A model generated the notes under the pieces. It searched no databases and was not told where the DNA came from. It saw only the letters and a list, made by a program, of their open reading frames with translations. The translations under genes were made by a program, and so were the position numbers. A DNA stretch of 64,000 nucleotides, taken from NCBI GenBank assembly GCA_017615595.1, contig JAFZZT010000050.1, forward strand, positions 1-64,000, given 5' to 3'. Positions 43,848 through 56,103 of the stretch are shown one piece after another. Source of the DNA: Bacteroidales bacterium. GTDB taxonomy: Bacteria > Bacteroidota > Bacteroidia > Bacteroidales > WCHB1-69. Numbering within the stretch: position 1 is the first letter of the stretch; every line of letters starts with the position of its first letter.

Positions 43848-44966
43848 ATGCGCAAACTCAATCTGAAATGGAAATTCAAAGGTGACAAGATCATTCTCTT
43901 CGTGGTCTTGCTGCTGAGCCTTTTGTCTGTCGTCATGGTTTACAGCACCAGCAACATGCGCGTGCTGAACCACCTCATTCATCTTCTCGTCTGTTTCGGA
44001 CTGATGATATTCTGCTATGTGGTGGACTATCGGAAGATAGCGGTCTTCACACCGATACTGTTTGTCTTAGCGCTATTCTTGCTGATCATGACCATCCTGT
44101 CACAAGCAGTTCGCGGTGTGACAATCTTTGGTCATGATGTACAGACCTTCTATCTGATCGGCTTTCTAGTCATCTTGTATATCACGGACTATATTGCCCA
44201 CAAATACAATGCAGGGCATGAGTTGACGAAGCACAACATCTTGCATCTCTTTGGCGTGGTCTTGGTTTTCACGGTAGGTATGGCAAAACTAAACATGTCC
44301 ACCGCCATTATCTTTTTCATCACCTGCAACATGATATTCTTTGTGGCGAACGTCAAAGGTCGATATGTGCTGGTATTTTTCGGAGGTGCCGTGGCGCTTG
44401 CGGCCATGTTGGCCTTAGTGGTCTTCTTGCATGCAAAATCGGACAAATCGCTGGAGATTGGCCGTATGAACACGGTGGTCAACCGTGTCACCTTCTACAT
44501 GACCAAGGACAACAGCAACGGCTATGGCGACCAGATGGTGCTGTCGCGCGCAGCCATCGCCCGGGGAGGCTTCCACCCCTCCGGTCCGGGCAAGGGGGTC
44601 ATCAAATACCGCCTTCCCGAGAACGCCACCGACTACGCCTTTGCCTCTCTCTATGAGGAGCTGGGCATCGCGGTGGGCATACTCATCATCATGTTGTACC
44701 TGATATTCTTCTACAGGGCCCGAGAGGTCTCCAAGGCGTCTGGAGGGCCTTTCGGAAGGCTCTTCTCTTTTGCTATCGGATTCTGGCTGACCTGTCAGGC
44801 GCTGGTGCATATCGGTGTCAACTGCGACCTTCTTCCCGCTACTGGACAGACACTTCCGTTCATCAGCAGCGGCGGCGCCTCGCTCGGTGTGTCCGGCATC
44901 GCAGTGGGCATCCTGCTCAACATGAGCAAGGCATACAACATCCAAAACGAAAAAGCAGGAGTGTAG
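43848..44966 (+). CDS. ftsW: SEDS-family septal glycosyltransferase FtsW
   Basis: 372 residues with about ten membrane helices. SEDS signatures include VVMVYSTSNMRV near the start, a large extracytoplasmic loop with RAAIARGGFHPSGPGKGVIK, the conserved Asp region DYAFASLYEELGI, and LLPATGQTLPFISSGGASLG near the end. It polymerises glycan from lipid II with the FtsI partner. It is the last gene of this dcw cluster; murG, murC, ftsQ, ftsA and ftsZ do not follow. Confidence 0.95.
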   Translation: MRKLNLKWKFKGDKIILFVVLLLSLLSVVMVYSTSNMRVLNHLIHLLVCFGLMIFCYVVDYRKIAVFTPILFVLALFLLIMTILSQAVRGVTIFGHDVQTFYLIGFLVILYITDYIAHKYNAGHELTKHNILHLFGVVLVFTVGMAKLNMSTAIIFFITCNMIFFVANVKGRYVLVFFGGAVALAAMLALVVFLHAKSDKSLEIGRMNTVVNRVTFYMTKDNSNGYGDQMVLSRAAIARGGFHPSGPGKGVIKYRLPENATDYAFASLYEELGIAVGILIIMLYLIFFYRAREVSKASGGPFGRLFSFAIGFWLTCQALVHIGVNCDLLPATGQTLPFISSGGASLGVSGIAVGILLNMSKAYNIQNEKAGV

Positions 44967-44994
44967 TTCTCTTTCTCTTGTAGCTCTATTGTAT

Positions 44995-46413
44995 TTAATG
45001 CAACAGCACCACCATGCCGCGCTTCTCCTGTCTCTGCTCGCCTAAGAAAGAATAGCGGATGACGTAGGGATAAACCCCATCGGGACAGCCTTCGCCATCC
45101 CACCCCTGGTCCTTCCGGCGCGTGGCAAAAATCCTACCTCCTATTCGGTCATAAATCTCCAGCCTATAGACATCCACCCTTTCTGGATAGGTGAAGACGG
45201 GCATGAAGACGTCATTCAGGCCATCCCCATTAGGAGTGAAAGCACTGGGCACCCAGATATTGTTTTCCACACCATCCCAATTATACGAGATATGCAAGAT
45301 GACCAGCGAATCACATCCGTTGAAACCAGTATAGTTGAAAGTATAACTGCCCGCATCCGTGAAGGTGGTATCCTCAAAATAGATGGAATCCCCTGGAGTG
45401 ATGGTATAGGAAAAATAGGTCGTCTTCCTCGTTTTAACCGTCAAAGTCAACTGATGCAAAATGGACCTATTGCCGACACACTCCCATTGGTCGAAGACAA
45501 AAGTGCCCGGATTTTGGATGGAGTGGATGGAAAATCCATACCCCTCATACGATTGACCCGCGCAGATGGTGTCTTTGTAAGACACTATGCTGTCAGGCGG
45601 CATATAGTCTCCATATATCGTGAGACTGTCGATATGAAATTCTATTCGCCTTACCGAACCACCCCATTCAATACTATTAGCCGACTGGAAGACCAAGCGA
45701 CTATGAGGCGGCACCGTAACACCTTTGCATTTGAAATTAGAATGCAAAACATCATAATGCTCGTAATCGGTGCTGTAAACCGTTATGGTGTCTATGGGCA
45801 CGAAGTTGTGGTCAGGCTCATAATTGGTGACAATGTAAGGTGCCGGATCGTATTGGCTTAATCCTTGGTCCAATTCAGTGTGCGGATTGGGGATCACCTG
45901 AATAGGAGCGTCATCGGTAGTATAGCCTATCAAAATCTGCGTCCCCTCTGCTAAAGTGGTGTCATGAAACGCGACTCCGCTGCCTGACGGAACCAGGCTC
46001 ATCGTCATCGCATTGTAACAAGCCTTGAACGAGATACCGGATGGTGAATTTTCCAAGACAGGGGTGGCCGCAAGGGCTTCCATCTTGGTCATGGCCCCCT
46101 CATTGATCAGATACTGGCCAAATCGCAAATAGACATTACGGACAGGGCCTGGAAAGTAGTACTCCCAGCCGCACATACTGTCCCATCCATCTTCGCATCT
46201 TCGACATTGCAACCAGCAATGATCAGGGAGCACGTAGGTGGTGCAGATACCTCCAGACAGATGTTCATATCCACTACTCAAGAAAAAGCCATTCTCAAAA
46301 TCCTCAAAATGGGGCAATGAGACTGGCGAACAACCTGGTTGGGCCTGGAGCTGGATCTTCGAACAAAACAACAGACCCACTATGATCAGCCATCGCCTTA
46401 AAATCCGCTTCAT
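44995..46413 (-). CDS. Secreted protein with T9SS type B (CHU_C) sorting domain
   Basis: 472 residues from the ATG of MKRILRRWLIIVGLLFCSK, a good signal peptide; a 38-codon upstream extension lacks one. The N-terminal 250 residues hold a Cys-rich beta domain (CWLQCRRCEDGWDSMCGWEY). The C-terminal about 90 residues are the gliding-motility-type domain: VPSAFTPNGDGLNDVF, VYRLEIYDRIGGRIF and WDGEGCPDGVYPYVIRY, the type B signal recognised by T9SS. The preceding DSLVILHISY stretch is a common spacer motif. Cargo function unknown; surface adhesin likely. Confidence 0.88.
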   Translation of the reverse strand: MKRILRRWLIIVGLLFCSKIQLQAQPGCSPVSLPHFEDFENGFFLSSGYEHLSGGICTTYVLPDHCWLQCRRCEDGWDSMCGWEYYFPGPVRNVYLRFGQYLINEGAMTKMEALAATPVLENSPSGISFKACYNAMTMSLVPSGSGVAFHDTTLAEGTQILIGYTTDDAPIQVIPNPHTELDQGLSQYDPAPYIVTNYEPDHNFVPIDTITVYSTDYEHYDVLHSNFKCKGVTVPPHSRLVFQSANSIEWGGSVRRIEFHIDSLTIYGDYMPPDSIVSYKDTICAGQSYEGYGFSIHSIQNPGTFVFDQWECVGNRSILHQLTLTVKTRKTTYFSYTITPGDSIYFEDTTFTDAGSYTFNYTGFNGCDSLVILHISYNWDGVENNIWVPSAFTPNGDGLNDVFMPVFTYPERVDVYRLEIYDRIGGRIFATRRKDQGWDGEGCPDGVYPYVIRYSFLGEQRQEKRGMVVLLH

Positions 46414-46492
46414 CCTGTCGTTTGAGTTAAACAAAAAATAAAACATAATAGAAAACGAATGAAGGGGCAAATTGTCACACTCCGCCTGCGAA

Positions 46493-46532
46493 ATAATAAA
46501 AAAAAGGATGACACCTTTCGGCATCATCCTCT
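46493..46532 (-). terminator. Terminator of the rpo operon
   Basis: On the minus strand AGGATGATGCC, GAAA, GGTGTCATCCT is followed by a T-run. It lies 37 bp after the DUF3467 stop. Confidence 0.9.
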
Positions 46533-46568
46533 TTCAATGAAAATATTTAGCAATTTGAACGTTTCAAA

Positions 46569-46865
46569 CTATGCCAGACCTTGACCGCCTGTCAGGGGCG
46601 GAAAGCCTTGGTGGCCACCCTCGTCAATAACCCCCATCTTGCTCTCATACGCACCCAGATTCTCTGTTAAAGCACGCAAGAGACGCTTGGCATTCTTAGG
46701 GGTCATAATCACGCGGGAACGGACCTGACCTTTATTGACTCCGGGCATCATCTGAACAAAGTCAAAGATGAACTCGTTGTCAGAATGCGTGATGATGGTC
46801 AGGTTGGAGTAGCTACCCTGTGCGACCTCATCGGTCAAGTTAATATCAATTTTTTGTTCTTCCAT
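46569..46865 (-). CDS. DUF3467 protein
   Basis: 98 residues; SNLTIITHSDNEFIFDFVQM and GQVRSRVIMTPKNAKRLLRA are the DUF3467 core. The function is unknown, but the gene regularly follows rpoC in Bacteroidota (family knowledge). Here it is 23 bp after rpoC and just before the operon terminator. Confidence 0.9.
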   Translation of the reverse strand: MEEQKIDINLTDEVAQGSYSNLTIITHSDNEFIFDFVQMMPGVNKGQVRSRVIMTPKNAKRLLRALTENLGAYESKMGVIDEGGHQGFPPLTGGQGLA

Positions 46866-46888
46866 AATTTAAAATTCAATATTGTCCA

Positions 46889-49800
46889 TTATTCCATCTC
46901 CTTGGAGGCCATGAGAGACTCATATTCCTCCTTGGAACCGACTTCGATATGCTGATAGGAACGGATGCCCGTACCTGCCGGAATCTTCTGGCCCACGATG
47001 ACATTCTCCTTCATACCAATCAGGAAGTCGGACTTAGCGTTGATGGCAGCCTCTGTAAGCACCTTCGTTGTCTCCTGGAAGGAGGCAGCGGAGATGAAGC
47101 TGTGAGTTTGCAGGGAGGCGCGGGTGATACCTTGCAGGATCGGCTTACCCGTGGCAGGGCGAGCGTCACGCACCTGGACCAGTCTCAAATCCTTACGTTT
47201 GAGAGCGGAGTTGACATCACGCAACTTCTTAGCGTTGATAATCTGTCCAACATGAAGCTCTTCGGAATCACCATTGTCTACTACTACCTTCTGCTCCCAA
47301 ATGATGTCATTCTCTTCTTGGAAATCAATCTTGTTGATCAATTCGCCATGGAGGAACTTGGTATCACCGGGATCATCAATCTCCATCTTACGCATCATCT
47401 GACGTACGATAACCTCAAAGTGCTTGTCGTTGATCTTCACACCCTGGAGACGATACACCTCCTGGATTTCGTTGATGATATACTCCTGCACCTTCTGGGC
47501 ACCCTTGATATTCAAGATATCCATAGGGGTGAGAGAACCCTCTGACAGCGGAGTACCGGCTTTCACGAAGTCGTTCTCCTGAGCGAGGATCTGCTTGGAG
47601 GTCGGGATGAGATACACCTTGGCACCTTCGCCAGAGTCGTTACGCGGGGTGATCTTCACGACACGGTTACCACGTTTGAGTTTCTTCTCAAAGGAGACCA
47701 CACCGTCGATTTCAGAAACGACAGCAGGATCGGACGGGTTACGAGCCTCAAAGAGCTCGGTCACGCGCGGCAGACCGCCCGTGATATCGCCAGACTTACC
47801 GAAGGAACGCAGAATCTTGACCAGGATCTCACCAGAGTCGATCTTTTGTCCCTCTTCAACTGCGAGACGAGCACCCACGGGAACGTCGAAGCTCTTCAGA
47901 ACCTCACCGGCATCGTCCAATACGGAGATGCTCGGGTTCTTGGTCTTCAGACGGCTCTCGATGATCACCTTGTCGTGGATGTTGGTCTGCTCGTCCGTCT
48001 CCACACGGTAGGTAACACCTTCAATAATATCATTGAATTGGATGGTACCCGGCACATCGGAGAGGATGACGGCGTTGAACGGATCCCAATCAGCAATCAA
48101 AGCGCCTTTCTTCACGGTATCACCGTGTTTGAAATAGAGGTTGGAACCGTAAGGGATGTTAGAGGAAGTCAAGGCAATACCCGTGGTCACATCAATGATC
48201 TTGATTTCAGCGGTACGGCCAATGACTTTGTAATAAACCTGTCCGAGAGCGTCAGTCTTCTCAAGGGCACGGAGCTCGTCAATGCTCAGCACACCGTCGT
48301 AGTTGGCAGTGATGGAGCTGTTGGCGGCCACGTTGCTAGCGACACCACCGACGTGGAAGGTACGCAGGGTCAGCTGAGTACCAGGCTCACCGATGGACTG
48401 TGCAGCGATGACGCCGACAGCCTCACCGATCTGCACCATCTTGCCCGTTGTCAGGTTTCGGCCATAACACTTACGGCAGATACCATGCTTGGACTCGCAA
48501 GTGGGTACTGAACGGATTTCCACCTCCTCGATCGGAGATTCTTCGATGATCTTGCAATACTTCTCCGTGAGTTCCTCACCAGCTTTGATAATCAACTCAC
48601 CCGTCTGAGGATGATAGACATCGTGCAGGGTAACACGGCCGAGCAGACGGTCATAGAGAGACTCCACAACCTCCTCGTTTTTCTTGAGGGCGCTGACAGT
48701 CATACCACGCAACGTGCCGCAATCCTCTTCCGTGATGATGACATCGTGAGAGACGTCCACCAGACGACGGGTCAGATAACCAGCGTCAGCGGTCTTCAAA
48801 GCGGTATCGGCCAAACCCTTACGGGCACCGTGGGTGGAGATGAAGTACTCCTGCACGGAAAGACCCTCCTTGAAGTTGGAAAGGATGGGGTTCTCAATGA
48901 TCTCACCACCGGAAGAACCAGCCTTGGACGGCTTCGCCATCAAACCACGCATACCGGACAGCTGACGGATCTGCTCGGCAGAACCACGAGCACCGGAGTC
49001 GCGCATCATGTGCACAGGGTTAAAGCCCTGACGGTCGGCCTCAATCTCTTTCATCAAGATTTTGGACAAGCGGGCGTTGCACTGTGACCACACGTCAACG
49101 ACCTGGTTGTAACGCTCGGTATTGGTGATGAAACCCATGTTATAGTTCATCGTGATCTCATCGATCTGCGCATTGGCCTCGGCAATAAGCTTCGGTTTGT
49201 CGGCAGGGATGATCACATCGCCCAGGTTGAAGGACATACCACCTTCGAAAGCCATACGGTAACCCAACGTCATGATATCGTCCAAGAATTGGGCACAAGC
49301 CTTGTTGCCGCACTTGGCCAAAATATCACCGATGATGTCACGCAACGCCTTCTTGGTCAAAAGCATATCCACATAGCCGTAGTCTTTGGGAACAACCTGG
49401 TTGAACATCACACGGCCGACAGTGGTGTCGATCAGTTTGATGTTGCCAGTGCCGTCAACATCGACACGACATTTGATCTTCGCGTTGAGATGCACTTTCT
49501 TCTCGTTGTAGGCAATCATCACCTCCTCGGGACCGTAGAAGATACGGCCTTCGCCCTGCACCTGATGTTCGGGTGTGGACGGAAGTTCTTTGGTGATGTA
49601 ATACAGACCCAACACCATGTCCTGGGAAGGAACGGTGACAGGAGCACCGTTGGCAGGGTTCAAGATGTTGTGAGAAGCCATCATCAGCATTTGAGCCTCC
49701 AGGATGGCGGCATTGCCCAGCGGCACGTGCACAGCCATCTGGTCACCATCGAAGTCGGCGTTGAAAGCCGTACAGCAGAGCGGGTGCAGACGGATAGCCT

Positions 49801-51178
49801 TACCCTCCACCAAACGAGGCTGGAAGGCCTGGATACCCAAACGGTGCAACGTAGGAGCACGGTTCAACAACACGGGGTGACCCTTCAAGATGTTCTCCAG
49901 AATCTCCCATACGACAGGATCCTTACGATCCACAATCTTCTTGGCAGACTTCACCGTCTTCACGATACCTCTTTCGAGGATCTTGCGAATGACAAACGGT
50001 TTGAACAACTCGGCAGCCATATCCTTCGGCAGACCGCACTCATTAAGGTGCAGCTCTGGACCGACTACGATAACGGAACGACCAGAGTAGTCCACACGTT
50101 TACCCAACAGGTTCTGACGGAAACGACCTTGTTTACCCTTCAAGCTGTCGGACAGGGATTTCAAGGCGCGGTTGGAATCGGTCTTCACGGCGCTGGACTT
50201 CTTGGAGTTGTCGAGCAGTGAATCCACAGCCTCTTGCAACATACGTTTCTCATTACGCATGATGACGTCCGGAGCCTTGATTTCGATGAGGCGTTTCAGA
50301 CGGTTGTTACGAATGATGACACGACGGTAGAGGTCGTTGAGGTCGGAAGTGGCGAAACGGCCACCATCCAACGGCACCAAGGGACGCAACTCCGGCGGGA
50401 TGACCGGCACGATGTTGATGATCATCCATTCCGGACGGTTCTCGGCACGCTTGCGGCTGTCTCTGAAAGCCTCAAAGACATGCAGACGTTTGAGATACTC
50501 TTTCTTACGCTGCTGGGAAGTCTCGTGGTTAGCCTTGTCGCGAAGCTCATAGGACTCGGCATCGAGGTCCACATGGCAAAGCAGGTCGTACAATGCCTCG
50601 GCACCCATCTTGGCGATGAACTTGTCGGGATTGCTATCATCCAACATACGATTGTCGGCAGGCAGGTTCTCCACCATGTCGAAATACTCCTCTTCGGTGA
50701 GCAGGGTCTTCTTCTTGATCTTGTCACTCTCGAGGATACCGGGTTGGATGACGATATACTTCTCGTAATAGACGATGGCGTCAACCTCTTTGGAGGTCAA
50801 ACCCAGCAAAGCGGCGATCTTGTTTGGCAATGATTTAAAGAACCAAATATGGGCGACTGGCACCACCAGTTGGATGTGGCCCATTCTTTCACGACGCACC
50901 TTGCGCTCAGTGACTTCCACGCCGCAACGATCACAAGTGACACCCTTGTAGCGTATTCTCTTGTACTTACCGCAATGGCATTCCCAGTCTTTGGTAGGTC
51001 CGAAAATCTTCTCGCAGAACAGACCGTCACGCTCGGGCTTGTAGGTCCTGTAGTTGATGGTCTCCGGCTTCACCACCTCACCGCGTGACATCTCCAGGAT
51101 AGTCTTGGGAGAAGCCAAGCTGATGGTGATTCTTTGAAATTCTTTTCTTGTATTATTATCTTTCTTAAAAGATGCCAT
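46889..51178 (-). CDS. rpoC: RNA polymerase subunit beta'
   Basis: 1429 residues, full length for the phylum. The zinc-binding [20 protein letters not shown] lies near residue 68, the catalytic Mg loop [15 protein letters not shown] near 460, the bridge-helix region [20 protein letters not shown] near 745, and the second zinc cluster [16 protein letters not shown] near 885. It is complete and uninterrupted and follows rpoB by 21 bp. Confidence 0.99.
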   Translation of the reverse strand: MASFKKDNNTRKEFQRITISLASPKTILEMSRGEVVKPETINYRTYKPERDGLFCEKIFGPTKDWECHCGKYKRIRYKGVTCDRCGVEVTERKVRRERMGHIQLVVPVAHIWFFKSLPNKIAALLGLTSKEVDAIVYYEKYIVIQPGILESDKIKKKTLLTEEEYFDMVENLPADNRMLDDSNPDKFIAKMGAEALYDLLCHVDLDAESYELRDKANHETSQQRKKEYLKRLHVFEAFRDSRKRAENRPEWMIINIVPVIPPELRPLVPLDGGRFATSDLNDLYRRVIIRNNRLKRLIEIKAPDVIMRNEKRMLQEAVDSLLDNSKKSSAVKTDSNRALKSLSDSLKGKQGRFRQNLLGKRVDYSGRSVIVVGPELHLNECGLPKDMAAELFKPFVIRKILERGIVKTVKSAKKIVDRKDPVVWEILENILKGHPVLLNRAPTLHRLGIQAFQPRLVEGKAIRLHPLCCTAFNADFDGDQMAVHVPLGNAAILEAQMLMMASHNILNPANGAPVTVPSQDMVLGLYYITKELPSTPEHQVQGEGRIFYGPEEVMIAYNEKKVHLNAKIKCRVDVDGTGNIKLIDTTVGRVMFNQVVPKDYGYVDMLLTKKALRDIIGDILAKCGNKACAQFLDDIMTLGYRMAFEGGMSFNLGDVIIPADKPKLIAEANAQIDEITMNYNMGFITNTERYNQVVDVWSQCNARLSKILMKEIEADRQGFNPVHMMRDSGARGSAEQIRQLSGMRGLMAKPSKAGSSGGEIIENPILSNFKEGLSVQEYFISTHGARKGLADTALKTADAGYLTRRLVDVSHDVIITEEDCGTLRGMTVSALKKNEEVVESLYDRLLGRVTLHDVYHPQTGELIIKAGEELTEKYCKIIEESPIEEVEIRSVPTCESKHGICRKCYGRNLTTGKMVQIGEAVGVIAAQSIGEPGTQLTLRTFHVGGVASNVAANSSITANYDGVLSIDELRALEKTDALGQVYYKVIGRTAEIKIIDVTTGIALTSSNIPYGSNLYFKHGDTVKKGALIADWDPFNAVILSDVPGTIQFNDIIEGVTYRVETDEQTNIHDKVIIESRLKTKNPSISVLDDAGEVLKSFDVPVGARLAVEEGQKIDSGEILVKILRSFGKSGDITGGLPRVTELFEARNPSDPAVVSEIDGVVSFEKKLKRGNRVVKITPRNDSGEGAKVYLIPTSKQILAQENDFVKAGTPLSEGSLTPMDILNIKGAQKVQEYIINEIQEVYRLQGVKINDKHFEVIVRQMMRKMEIDDPGDTKFLHGELINKIDFQEENDIIWEQKVVVDNGDSEELHVGQIINAKKLRDVNSALKRKDLRLVQVRDARPATGKPILQGITRASLQTHSFISAASFQETTKVLTEAAINAKSDFLIGMKENVIVGQKIPAGTGIRSYQHIEVGSKEEYESLMASKEME

Positions 51179-51199
51179 ATTTTCTGTTTTTATACAATC

Positions 51200-54100
51200 T
51201 TATTCAAATTTAATATCCAGACACAGACCACGGAGTTCGTGTACGAGCACGTTGAAGGATTCCGGAATGCCAGCGACCGGCATGTTGTCACCTTTCACGA
51301 TGGCCTCATAGGTCTTCGCTCTTCCGATGACGTCGTCAGACTTGACGGTCAGAATCTCTTGCAGCACGTTGGATGCGCCGTAGGCCTCGATGGCCCAGAC
51401 CTCCATCTCACCGAAACGCTGACCACCGAACTGGGCTTTACCACCCAGAGGCTGTTGCGTAATCAGGGAGTACGGTCCGATAGAACGGGCGTGCATCTTG
51501 TCGTCCACCATGTGGTGCAACTTGAGGTAGTAGATATAACCCACCGTTGCTTTCTGGTGGAACGGTTCTCCTGTCTCGCCATCATACAGCTGGGTACTAC
51601 CGTTCTCCGGCAGACCAGCCTGCTTCATATAATCGTTGATCTGGTCGATAGAAGCGCCGTCAAAGATCGGGGTGGCGAACTTGCAACCCAGTTTCTTGCC
51701 AGCCCAGCCAAGAACGGTCTCATAAATCTGACCCAAGTTCATACGGGAAGGCACACCCAGCGGGTTCAAGACCACATCGACTGGACGACCATCTGCCAAG
51801 AACGGCAAGTCTTCTTGTTTTACAATCTTGGCCACACAACCCTTGTTACCGTGGCGACCGGCCATCTTGTCACCGATATGCAGTTTGCGCTTGTCGGCGA
51901 TATAGACCTTGGCCAACTCCACGATGCCGCTCGGCAACTCAGTACCGATGGTCACGTCAAGAATTTCACGGGTCTTTCTGGCGTTGATGTCACGATATTG
52001 AATTTGATAGTTACGGATGATCTGCGCCACGATCGTGTTCAACTTCGCGTCGTTGGTCCACTTGGACAGTGTCACATTGTTCAAGTCAATCTGCTCGCCG
52101 CGCAACAGCTTCAGAGAGAACTTGGAACCCTTCGGGATCACCACCTCTTTCACGTTGTTAAGGACGTTGGCAGCGATCTTGCCCTCCAGCACCTTGTACA
52201 ACTTGGTGATGGCTTTCTCGCGAAGCGCATCAAACTGAACTTTGTATCTGGCCTCGATCTCGGCAACCTGCTCTTTGTCTTTCGTCTTGGAATTTCTATT
52301 CTTCAACGGACGTTGGAGAGACTTGGCACCGATGACGACACCCTTCATGGATGGGGGCGCTTTGAGAGAAGCATCCTTGACATCGCCGGCCTTGTCGCCG
52401 AAGATGGCACGGAGCAACTTCTCCTCCGGAGTCGGATAAGACTCACCCTTAGGCGTAATCTTACCAATCAGGATATCACCTTCCGAAACCTCAGCACCTA
52501 CACGGATCAAACCGTTCTCGTTGAGGTCCTTGGTAGCCTCGTTAGAGACGTTGGGAATATCGTTGGTCAACTCCTCGACACCACGCTTGGTATCGCGCAC
52601 CTCCAGGGTGAAAGCCTCGATATGGATGGAAGTGTAGAGATCTTCCGTCACTGCCTTCTCCGAAATCACGACAGCATCCTCGAAGTTATAACCCTTCCAA
52701 GGCATGAATGCCACCATCAAGTTGCGGCCCAGGGCCAGCTCACCGTTCTCGGTAGCATAACCATCTGTCAGCACATCGCCCTTCTTGACCTTCTGGCCCT
52801 TCACGACGATAGGACGTTGGTTGAAGCAGGAGTTCTGGTTGGTTCTGCGGAATTTCAGAAGATCATATCTCTTCACGTTGGGTTCAAAGCTGACCAGTTC
52901 CTCCAACTCGGTGCGTTTGTAGTCAATCTCAATGTGGAGTGCATCCACGGAAGTGACCACGCCATCGCCTTCGGCGACGAGCACCACGCGGGAGTCAACA
53001 GCCACCTGATGTTCCAGACCGGTACCTACGATAGGCGCCTCGGGGCGCAACAACGGCACGGCCTGACGCATCATGTTAGATCCCATCAACGCACGGTTGG
53101 CGTCGTCGTTCTCCAAGAACGGGATCAAGGAGGCAGCCAAGGAGGCAATCTGGTTCGGCGCAATATCAATCATGTCGATATCCTCACGCGGCAGGATCGG
53201 ATAGTCGGCCAAACGGCGGGCTTTCACCTTCTCACCCAGCAAGCCGTTCTCATCCATCGGGGTGTTGGCCTGGGCGATACGAAGGTTGTCCTCCTCCTCA
53301 GCCGTGAGGAACACGGGCGGCTCGTCAAACTTAACCTGACCGTTAACGACACGGCGGTACGGAGTGGCGATGAAGCCCAAGTTGTTGATCTTAGCAAACA
53401 CACACAGGGAAGAGATCAAACCGATGTTCGGTCCTTCAGGGGTCTCAATGGTACAGAGACGACCATAGTGTGTGTAGTGTACGTCACGCACCTCGAAACC
53501 GGCGCGCTCACGTGACAGACCGCCAGGACCCAAAGCGGAGATACGACGCTTGTGCGTGATCTCGGACAACGGGTTGGTCTGGTCCATGAATTGGCTCAGC
53601 TGGTTGGTACCGAAGAAGGAGTTGACCACGGAAGACAACGTCTTGGCATTGATCAGATCCACGGGAGCAAACAGCTCATGGTCACGCACGTTCATCTTCT
53701 CGCGGATGGTGCGGGACATACGGTTCAAACCGAGGCTGAACTGGTTGTATAATTGTTCTCCGACCGTACGGACACGACGGTTGCTCAAGTGGTCGATATC
53801 ATCCACTTCCGTACGAGAGTTGATCAACTCGATGAGGTAACGGATAATGGAGATGATATCCTCGTTGGTCAACACACCCGTAGTGGTCGGGATATCCAGA
53901 TTCAATTTCTTGTTGATACGATAGCGGCCGACCTCACCGAGATTGTAACGGTTCTCGGAGAAGAAGAGCTTGTCGAGCGTGGCGCGGGCAGTCTCCTCAT
54001 CCGGCGGGATGGTGCTCTTGAGCTGTTGGTAAATATACTCGATGGCACCCTTGCCCGTATGGGTCGGGTCTTTCTGCAACGTATTGAAGATCACAGAGTA

Positions 54101-55006
54101 GTCCAACTGCTTCGGGTCCTCTTTGTGGAAGAGTACGGATTTGATGTTGGAACTCGTGATCAGGTTAATGTGTTCTTTCTCCAAAACGGTCTCGCGGTCA
54201 ATGATGACCTCTGAACGCTCGATATTGGAGATCTCACCGGTCTCTTCATCGCCAAACTCCTCGTTCCAGGTCTTGGTGACGGCAGCGGCAAACTTCTCAC
54301 CGATGTGTTTCTTCAGGTTAGCCTTGGTCGCCTTCACTTCGTAGGCGATATCAAAGATGCTGAGGATGTCCTTGTCGGTCTCGTAGCCGATGGCGCGGAG
54401 CAAGGTGGTAACCGGTAATTTCTTCTTACGGTCGATGTAGGCGTACATCACGTTGTTGATGTCGGTGGTAAACTCCATCCAAGAGCCCTTGAAGGGGATG
54501 ATACGGGCGGAGTACAGCATCGTGCCGTTTTGGTGATAGGAGAACCCGAAGAACACACCCGGGGAACGGTGCAGCTGGGAAACGACCACACGTTCGGCAC
54601 CGTTGATGATGAAGGTGCCGCTGGGGGTCATATAGGGAATCATGCCCAGATAGACATCTTGGATGCGGGTCTCGAAGTCCTCATGTTCCTGGTCGGTGCA
54701 GGACAGTTTCAATTTTGCCTTCAAAGGGACGCTGTAGGTGAGGCCTCTTTCGAGACATTCATCCATGGAATAGCGGGGACCTTCGATGGAGTAGTCCAAA
54801 AATTCCAGGACAAAGGTGCCTCTTGCGTCTGTGATCGGGAAATTCTCAGCAAACGCACGGTAGAGGCCCTCGTTTTGACGGCACTCGGCGTCTGTGTCTA
54901 TTTGAAAGAACTCCTGGAAAGACTTGAGCTGAATATCCAGAAAATCCGGAAACTCAACAGGTCTTGTGGTTGCAAAACTTATTCTTTGATTATTGTTATT
55001 TGCCAA
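51200..55006 (-). CDS. rpoB: RNA polymerase subunit beta
   Basis: 1268 residues. [20 protein letters not shown] followed by [20 protein letters not shown] is the rifampicin-binding cluster in its sensitive-type form (Asp in FMDQ, His in THKR, Ser in RRISALG). The active-site Lys region [10 protein letters not shown] and the C-terminal [20 protein letters not shown] are present. It is separated from rplL by 136 bp that contain a hairpin. Confidence 0.99.
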   Translation of the reverse strand: MANNNNQRISFATTRPVEFPDFLDIQLKSFQEFFQIDTDAECRQNEGLYRAFAENFPITDARGTFVLEFLDYSIEGPRYSMDECLERGLTYSVPLKAKLKLSCTDQEHEDFETRIQDVYLGMIPYMTPSGTFIINGAERVVVSQLHRSPGVFFGFSYHQNGTMLYSARIIPFKGSWMEFTTDINNVMYAYIDRKKKLPVTTLLRAIGYETDKDILSIFDIAYEVKATKANLKKHIGEKFAAAVTKTWNEEFGDEETGEISNIERSEVIIDRETVLEKEHINLITSSNIKSVLFHKEDPKQLDYSVIFNTLQKDPTHTGKGAIEYIYQQLKSTIPPDEETARATLDKLFFSENRYNLGEVGRYRINKKLNLDIPTTTGVLTNEDIISIIRYLIELINSRTEVDDIDHLSNRRVRTVGEQLYNQFSLGLNRMSRTIREKMNVRDHELFAPVDLINAKTLSSVVNSFFGTNQLSQFMDQTNPLSEITHKRRISALGPGGLSRERAGFEVRDVHYTHYGRLCTIETPEGPNIGLISSLCVFAKINNLGFIATPYRRVVNGQVKFDEPPVFLTAEEEDNLRIAQANTPMDENGLLGEKVKARRLADYPILPREDIDMIDIAPNQIASLAASLIPFLENDDANRALMGSNMMRQAVPLLRPEAPIVGTGLEHQVAVDSRVVLVAEGDGVVTSVDALHIEIDYKRTELEELVSFEPNVKRYDLLKFRRTNQNSCFNQRPIVVKGQKVKKGDVLTDGYATENGELALGRNLMVAFMPWKGYNFEDAVVISEKAVTEDLYTSIHIEAFTLEVRDTKRGVEELTNDIPNVSNEATKDLNENGLIRVGAEVSEGDILIGKITPKGESYPTPEEKLLRAIFGDKAGDVKDASLKAPPSMKGVVIGAKSLQRPLKNRNSKTKDKEQVAEIEARYKVQFDALREKAITKLYKVLEGKIAANVLNNVKEVVIPKGSKFSLKLLRGEQIDLNNVTLSKWTNDAKLNTIVAQIIRNYQIQYRDINARKTREILDVTIGTELPSGIVELAKVYIADKRKLHIGDKMAGRHGNKGCVAKIVKQEDLPFLADGRPVDVVLNPLGVPSRMNLGQIYETVLGWAGKKLGCKFATPIFDGASIDQINDYMKQAGLPENGSTQLYDGETGEPFHQKATVGYIYYLKLHHMVDDKMHARSIGPYSLITQQPLGGKAQFGGQRFGEMEVWAIEAYGASNVLQEILTVKSDDVIGRAKTYEAIVKGDNMPVAGIPESFNVLVHELRGLCLDIKFE

Positions 55007-55084
55007 GGCTGTAAGTTTTTCGTTGAAAGATAAATTACTGACTTATTTTTGACATACCAATCAGCGGGTATATAAACAACAATA

Positions 55085-55120
55085 AGTACAATACTTCCAC
55101 CGGAGTGGAAGTGTTGTACT
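55085..55120 (-). promoter_or_regulatory. Hairpin between rplL and rpoB (attenuator or processing site)
   Basis: On the minus strand AGTACAACACTTCCAC, TCCG, GTGGAAGTATTGTACT: 16-bp arms with a single C-A mismatch. It is followed by a mixed T/A tract rather than a clean T-run, so partial termination or RNase III cleavage is more likely than full termination. E. coli has an attenuator plus RNase III site in the same interval. Confidence 0.75.
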
Positions 55121-55142
55121 ATTGTGGTAAAATAAGGGGGAT

Positions 55143-55520
55143 TTATTTAATCTCCACTTCGGCGCCGACCTCTTCGAGAGATTTCTTGAGGGACTCGGCT
55201 TCGTCTTTGGAGATACCCTCCTTAACGGCCTTGGGTGCGCCATCAACCAATTCCTTAGCTTCCTTGAGGCCGAGGCTGGTGAGTTCCTTCACCAACTTCA
55301 CAACCTGGAGCTTCTGAGCGCCAGCGGCTTTCAGGATAACGTCGAACTCGGTCTTCTCCTCAGCGGCAGGACCAGCGCCTGCGGCGGGACCAGCGGCTAC
55401 TGCAACTGCGGCTGCAGCGGGCTCAATGCCGTATTCGTCTTTCAAAATCTGAGCTAACTCGTTAACTTCTTTAACGGTCAGGTTAACTAATTGTTCTGCA
55501 AATGCTTTCAAATCTGCCAT
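55143..55520 (-). CDS. rplL: 50S ribosomal protein L7/L12
   Basis: 125 residues. The N-terminal dimer domain ([20 protein letters not shown]) is joined by an Ala/Pro/Gly hinge ([15 protein letters not shown]) to the C-terminal factor-binding domain ([20 protein letters not shown], then [17 protein letters not shown]). It forms the mobile stalk that recruits translation GTPases. Confidence 0.98.
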   Translation of the reverse strand: MADLKAFAEQLVNLTVKEVNELAQILKDEYGIEPAAAAVAVAAGPAAGAGPAAEEKTEFDVILKAAGAQKLQVVKLVKELTSLGLKEAKELVDGAPKAVKEGISKDEAESLKKSLEEVGAEVEIK

Positions 55521-55570
55521 GATGTTTATTTTTTAATTGTTTTTACTAAATTAATTGACTTGTTGATTTT

Positions 55571-56086
55571 TTATCTTTCGGATAAGGTTTTTACAATACC
55601 AGCCAGTTTGCCGCCACCGGATTGGAGAGCGGAGATGACATTCTTGGCGGGTAATTGCAGAAGCCCGATGATGTCACCGAGCAATTCGTCGCGAGACTTG
55701 ATGCTGCACAGAGCCTCCAAGTTCTCATCGCCGATGTAAGCGGTCTCCTCGATGAAGGCACCTTTGATGATCGGCTTGGCGTTCTTTGTGCGGAATTCCT
55801 TGATCAGCTTGGCCGGCACATTACCGGTGTTGCAAAGCATGATGGCGGAAGAACCGTGCAAAGTGTCATAGAGCTCAGAGTAGTCGGATGCGGACTGCTC
55901 CATGGCGCGTTTCAGCAGGGTGTTCTTCACCACTTTCAGCTTCACATCGCGTTTGAAACAGTTTCTGCGCAACTGATTAACTGTACTAACGGTAAAACCG
56001 GCAATATCGATTACATATACATTAGCATAGTTAGCCAAGTCCTGAGCAATCTCTTCTATAATTTGACTTTTCTGTTCTTTTTTCAT
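55571..56086 (-). CDS. rplJ: 50S ribosomal protein L10
   Basis: 171 residues. It carries the stalk on 23S rRNA and binds L7/L12 dimers by its C-terminal helix. NQLRRNCFKRDVKLKVVKNT and LLKRAMEQS are the rRNA-binding part. It lies 50 bp before rplL, the usual rplJL pair, and may autoregulate it. Confidence 0.97.
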   Translation of the reverse strand: MKKEQKSQIIEEIAQDLANYANVYVIDIAGFTVSTVNQLRRNCFKRDVKLKVVKNTLLKRAMEQSASDYSELYDTLHGSSAIMLCNTGNVPAKLIKEFRTKNAKPIIKGAFIEETAYIGDENLEALCSIKSRDELLGDIIGLLQLPAKNVISALQSGGGKLAGIVKTLSER

Positions 56087-56103
56087 ACTAACTAGACTTT
56101 AGA

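Noticed and set aside
46414..46527. N-terminal extension of the T9SS type B protein
   Set aside because: The 38 extra codons bury a good signal peptide that begins at 46413.
51134..53515. Frame of 793 codons on the + strand opposite rpoB
   Set aside because: Antisense of a strongly conserved gene; composition is the complement of rpoB codons and no family is recognisable.
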